Shown in pieces: positions 60,536 through 64,000 of a stretch of 64,000 nucleotides of DNA. How positions within the stretch are numbered: position 1 is the stretch's first letter; every line of letters starts with the position of its first letter. Source of the DNA: Blasia pusilla (lineage: Eukaryota; Marchantiophyta; Marchantiopsida; Blasiales); the NCBI GenBank assembly GCA_050084515.1, contig CM114273.1:30442001-30506000 (forward strand). Reading direction: 5' to 3'. The notes under the pieces were generated by a model that worked only from the letters and a program-made list of their open reading frames with translations, was not told the origin of the DNA and made no database searches. The position numbers were made by a program, and so were the translations under genes.

Positions 60536-60762
60536 GGTTGATGGAGCCCAACGCCGACGAGAGAGAGCGGGCGATGGGATTTCCCACAAGAGTGATGGTA
60601 GTACCGTCACTATCAAGGGATGGACCTGAACTTCTTGGCATGGATCTTCAGCTTGGGAGTGGTTGAGCAACGTCGAATGAGATCACAACAGATCATAGCG
60701 GTTGCGTTGGTGAGCCCCATGCCTACCGAGACAGTGGAGGCAATGGCTGGGGGCGAGACCTT
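60536..60762 (+). repeat. 227-bp inverted segment within the methyltransferase of copy C
   Basis: This block reads on the plus strand (MEPNADERERAMGFPT, then LAWIFSLGVVEQ), the same as 1612-1858 of copy A, while everything around it in copy C reads on the minus strand. Bases corresponding to copy A 1489-1611 and to about 1862-1920 are missing at its edges. It contains the motif IX/X part of the methyltransferase. Confidence 0.88.
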
Positions 60763-61790
60763 GTATGTGGTTGATCATCGTGCCTCATTTCCTGTGAGCG
60801 ACGACCTGGATCCAGAATGGATTCTACTAACAAATGGGAGGGGCGCTCCACTCTCGCATACGCCCTCCGTAACACAGCATGGGGCACCAAGTTGGTCCAC
60901 CAGAGACGCGGGCAATGGACTCTAGAACCTACTCTCACCGCATCCAAGAACATTGCTGGGCCGATCTAGGCACGCACCTGATGAGCACTTGTCACCACCC
61001 ATGACCTGGAGTCTCCTAAGATCGGCACATTCTCCAGAATGTAGGCTAGAGAATGAGACTAGTGCTCTTGCAACTGCAGTAAAACCCTCAACATCTCCCA
61101 AAACAACATGGACCGAGTGTCAGCCAACCAGCTGCCTCGTCCAGCACTCGATTGGCCTTGACATGGCCAACCGGAAATGACCAAATCAATGGTCCCTACC
61201 CGCCCTAAGTCATGCGCCCCCAACAACGAAATATCCCTCAGTAGGGAATTCTAGTACCCCTGTACCGTGGACGCAGACAATAAGTTGGGAAAACGTAGGC
61301 GTAACTGCGCCATATGTCGTAGTAAGACACGCCTCGCAACATCATCACTCTCCACATACAGGCACTGCTGTACTCGCACTCCTGCCTGCAAAACATCACG
61401 TAACCCGGTGCTAATCCCTCCAAAGAGATCTAACACTCGAATACCCTCCTCCGGGGTATACCACCCAATGGGTGTGATATCCAAGGGTGTCATCGTAGCA
61501 CTCCCTGCTGCCTCGGGTTCCTCAAACCCGTCACGCTCCGGTGCAAACGCTTCGCTCCACGCGGTCTGCATGTGCTCATCTGCCAATCGTCGAAGCTCCT
61601 CAGTCGAGCCCCATATTGGCACCTCTCCTCCACGGAATGATGCGGCTACCATAACACTCCTCTCCATAGAAATGTCAAGAACAAGAGTATCCTTTGCATG
61701 GACATGTCCCTCAATCAAATCACTGGGCCAAGTGATGGCATTGTTAAATGTTGCTAAGGTTGCCATCTCTCTTGGCCATTGCTCGATCAC
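60763..61790 (-). pseudogene. DNMT3-like C5-cytosine methyltransferase domain, copy C
   Basis: A 179-codon open stretch (61790-61251) has a linker of about 115 residues and then motif I, VLDLFGGISTGL, at 61405-61437, and the motif II-like CLYVESDDVARR near 61345. After a stop the domain continues: motif IV GWPCQGQSSAGRG with the catalytic Pro-Cys at 61161-61166; RSMLFWEMLRVL; motif VI LENVP with ENV at 61026-61034; AMFLDAVRVG; and motif VIII PRLWWTNL at 60888-60911. Motif IX/X lies in the adjacent inverted segment. The set and spacing fit C5 methyltransferases, and the segment between motifs VI and VIII is most like DNMT3. The linker has no recognised domain; no ADD or PWWP domain is seen. 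It would methylate cytosines if restored, but this copy is broken. Confidence 0.9.
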
Positions 61791-61841
61791 TGCACCTGTG
61801 AATCAAATGGGTAATGAGCTAAGGCGCCCATCACCTGATTG

Positions 61842-62261
61842 CTATCTTGGTCTGTAGGACGCTGACTCCTCCCAATAATCCAGGGAAAACCCCATCGGGT
61901 ATAACACTGCTCCACCAACCAAGATGTTGTAGGACTCTGCATCAGTCACTATCTCCTTGGCTCGCACCACGGACTCATCTGTAGGATGTCCCAGGCGAAT
62001 CCTTACCACGACCTCCTGTCGGGTGATATACTGTGTGGTACTGGCTCCATCTAAGGATGTCTGTATACGGAATGGACAACGCTCCACATCGGCTCTCGTC
62101 AAGCCCAATCCTCTGAATGACGCTTTCCCCAACATTAGGGGTTGCGCTTCTGAATCCAACAAGACACGCTGCGGACTAAAAGATCTACCTCCGGGACTCA
62201 CCAAATGGAAGACCGCTCCTCGATTATCAGCAACACAACACCAGGAGAAGCCATGGCACAC
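61842..62261 (-). pseudogene. retropepsin-like protease, copy C
   Basis: Open for 139 codons. LLDSEAQPLMLGK near 62170-62130 sits where the D-S/T-G triad should be, but Glu occupies the Gly position. ITRQEVVVRIRLGH and YNILVGGAVLYPMG follow, the latter like the flap-distal motif of retroviral-type proteases. Copies A and B align throughout. The changed active site could mean decay or a divergent enzyme. Confidence 0.55.
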
Positions 62262-63060
62262 TCTATCGCGGGTCTAGCGGGCATCTCTGCCATCCTAGCA
62301 GCCGCAGCCTGCCATGGATGTGACGTGGACGGCCGGAGCATCGGCTTCAAGGGCAGGTCCATCACCTCCTTTGCAATCACCTCTAAATGTAATGCAAGAA
62401 CTCCAATTCCACGCTCACATAGCGTAGCGGCCAGCCAAAAAGCCTCGGCGGCCGTACCCCCCAACGTCATAACATCGAAAGCAGAAAATAAAGGAGCGCG
62501 TACACAATGGTGGCCGCCCCCAACAACGTGCTTAACATATGCCCCTCGTGAGCATCAACAATAGGAGTCATTGCACTCGCTTCTCCCATCGCCCTCTGTG
62601 CGTGCACACCAACAATATCACCAAATCTCCAAGAACTCTGATCATGACCCATCGATGGGGTCCTCATCGCCTCGGACAACGTGAAAGACTGAGGAAGCCT
62701 AGTCTGTTTCCAAGCTTCCCCTTGCTGTGGATCCAACTCTGCAGTTGCTCCACGCATCAGAAGTGCGGTTGCCTCCATCTAGGCAATCCGCACATCCAAC
62801 AAGGATCCTCCATATCTCTGGCTGCTCCATATGATGTCAATGCCACAGATCCAACATCGGGCAATCTCAATCCCATAGCGGAAATCTGTTCCTATAGATG
62901 ATGTATCTGAGGAGCCATCCTAGCCTCACACGCGGCATCTCCCTTGACACGTCTAGGTGGTGGGACTCTACCTCCTCCACGGGCAGCTCCACCACCCTAT
63001 CAGGCAACTCTAGCTCCTCGTCCCCCAACGGGACCACCTGGTGCACGATCTCTAGCCCAC
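62262..63060 (-). other. linker between nucleocapsid and protease, copy C
   Basis: Open frames in several phases align with 28470-29200 of copy B. Readable segments include LALHLEVIAKEVMDLPLKP near 62400-62345 and ARMAEMPARPAIECAM near 62300-62255. No domain is recognised. Confidence 0.42.
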
Positions 63061-63069
63061 CCGGACCGG

Positions 63070-63285
63070 CTACTCGCTCTGGCCCTCGGTCCGGACGTAA
63101 CTCAGGATGTAAAATGAAACACCTGGCACGTGTATGACCATTCCTCTGACAATAGTCACACTGATAAGCTCCTGGTGTAGCACCATCTTCTCCTCCATGC
63201 TAAGGCACACGTCCATGATCCATGACCCGAGTGCTATTGCGTTGATGATGGGCTCCACCACATGACCAACAAGTAATAGTAGGCG
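63070..63285 (-). pseudogene. gag nucleocapsid with two zinc knuckles, copy C
   Basis: First knuckle CWSCGGAHH near 63275-63250 has lost its last Cys (Ser here, Cys in copy B). The second, CDYCQRNGHTRARC at about 63122-63163, is a perfect CX2CX4HX4C. Both precede a Gly/Arg-rich stretch. The region would bind element RNA. Confidence 0.75.
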
Positions 63286-63286
63286 G

Positions 63287-64000
63287 CTACTGCTGAGCCG
63301 CATATGAAGGCGCAAGTCTCTGTGGCATGGCCTCCCGATATCCTCCCTGAGCTCGTGGTGCCATAGTCGACTTATCTCGGAGTCCACGTTGCTGCATAGG
63401 TAGTGTAGGAAATCGTGACAGCTCTCGCCCAGAACCCATGGTGGCTACGCTCTCCTCTGCCATGTTGCGCTCAATGTTCTCGGTGGTCCTAAAAACATCT
63501 TTCAACGTAGGGGAGGTGTTCATAAGAAGCACCCCCTCCCGCAGCCGTGTCTATAGGGTTCGATTCAGCATCGCGTACCATGACTGGATAGCCTGAGCCT
63601 CTATCACCCCTTGAGTGACGTTGATCTACCGGCGCAAGCGAGTGTAAGCCTCACGCAAACTCTCAACCGAGCGCCTCTAGAAGTCATGGATGCTCTGCAA
63701 CTTCTCCTTCTATACCCCCTGATAGCTCGCCCTCAAGTGACCAAAGAACTCAACCACGAGGTTGAACCTGGGACAAACTTGACTAGACGGTGCAACTGCT
63801 CCAATGCGAGTGACCTCTCCTAAAACATCACTAGTGGAAGAGGAAGTAGCCTCTCCTGACTCCTCCTCCTCATGTGTGAACGGCTTCATCCATGACATAT
63901 AGTGTGGGTCATAGTAGAGTTACCATGCCTCAATCTCCTAAGCATATTTGTGGGAGAACTCATGATAATCGTCTATGGGTGTCCCCTCTAAATGCTACAG
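63287..64000 (-). pseudogene. gag capsid, copy C (cut by window end)
   Basis: NLVVEFFGHLRASYQGV near 63770-63710, SLREAYTRLR near 63650, and MNTSPTLKDVFRTTENIERN near 63525-63470 align with the capsid of copy B. Stops near 63712 and 63600 break it. Upstream capsid sequence continues beyond 64000. Confidence 0.7.

Larger units (their letters stand above)
56970..64000 (-). mobile_element. Ty3/gypsy element copy C with methyltransferase and PHD finger (runs off window)
   Basis: The longest and best preserved copy: capsid, two zinc knuckles, linker, protease, methyltransferase, RT, RNase H, integrase with C-terminal module, PHD finger, 3' tail and terminal module 56970-57095. The 5' end lies beyond 64000. 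It carries fewer stops than copy A, the palm YIDD of RT and the zinc ligands of the PHD finger are intact, and a 227-base inversion disrupts the end of the methyltransferase. The 3' end is two bases from a family-1 LTR start (56967), beyond which copia gag follows. Confidence 0.9.

Noticed and set aside
60536-61790. The methyltransferase as an ordinary host DNMT3 or DRM gene, or a bacterial contaminant
   Set aside because: It is embedded between protease and reverse transcriptase in two independent copies, with retrotransposon domains on both sides in the same orientation. Nothing around it looks bacterial.

Overview
The window looks like transposon-dense nuclear DNA of a land plant. It holds one intact plant-type, multi-exon host gene, the ER-associated degradation adaptor HRD3/SEL1L (694 codons in six exons, 39431-47734). 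It also holds Ty3/gypsy, Ty1/copia, hAT and CACTA remnants of plant type and TTTAGGG-type telomeric repeats at one junction. Large introns and heavy nested decay fit a big genome. A non-seed plant is my guess, but nothing here proves the lineage.

The standout is a Ty3/gypsy family present as three degenerate copies: A (1-5045, +), B (24421-31770, +) and C (56970-64000, -, running off the window). Read together, the copies give the order gag capsid, two CCHC knuckles, protease, a C5-cytosine DNA methyltransferase of DNMT3-like type, reverse transcriptase, RNase H, integrase, PHD finger. The methyltransferase lies between protease and reverse transcriptase. Its motifs I, IV, VI, VIII and IX/X are readable in copies A and C. 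The PHD finger follows the integrase C-terminal module and keeps all eight zinc ligands in copy C. Retrotransposons carrying methyltransferases have been reported in dinoflagellates and a charophyte alga (from memory). A land-plant-like gypsy element with both a methyltransferase and a PHD finger is the candidate undescribed system here.

Layout: copy A; a 1.27-kb solo LTR (family 2) and a family-1 LTR with an inverted partial partner (5046-7318); gene-poor sequence with a CACTA TNP2-type transposase relic (9990-11165); relics of a ZIP4/SPO22-like meiotic gene (13685-14880) and of a papain-type cysteine protease (17310-18625); a decayed hAT transposase on the minus strand (21368-23640) whose probable upstream part is split by copy B; a better preserved hAT on the plus strand (34640-38330); HRD3 (39431-47734) with an antisense copia deletion derivative in its 5.3-kb fourth intron; a minisatellite just 3' of HRD3; gene-poor sequence; a CACTA DUF4218 relic joined to a second copia (52400-56923), itself hit by a solo LTR; and copy C to the end.

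The only gene I judge likely to be functional is HRD3. The hAT at 35780-37986 is close to intact but has in-frame stops. The rest is fossil sequence. Many stops in copy A are CAG-to-TAG or CGA-to-TGA changes, as expected after heavy cytosine methylation.
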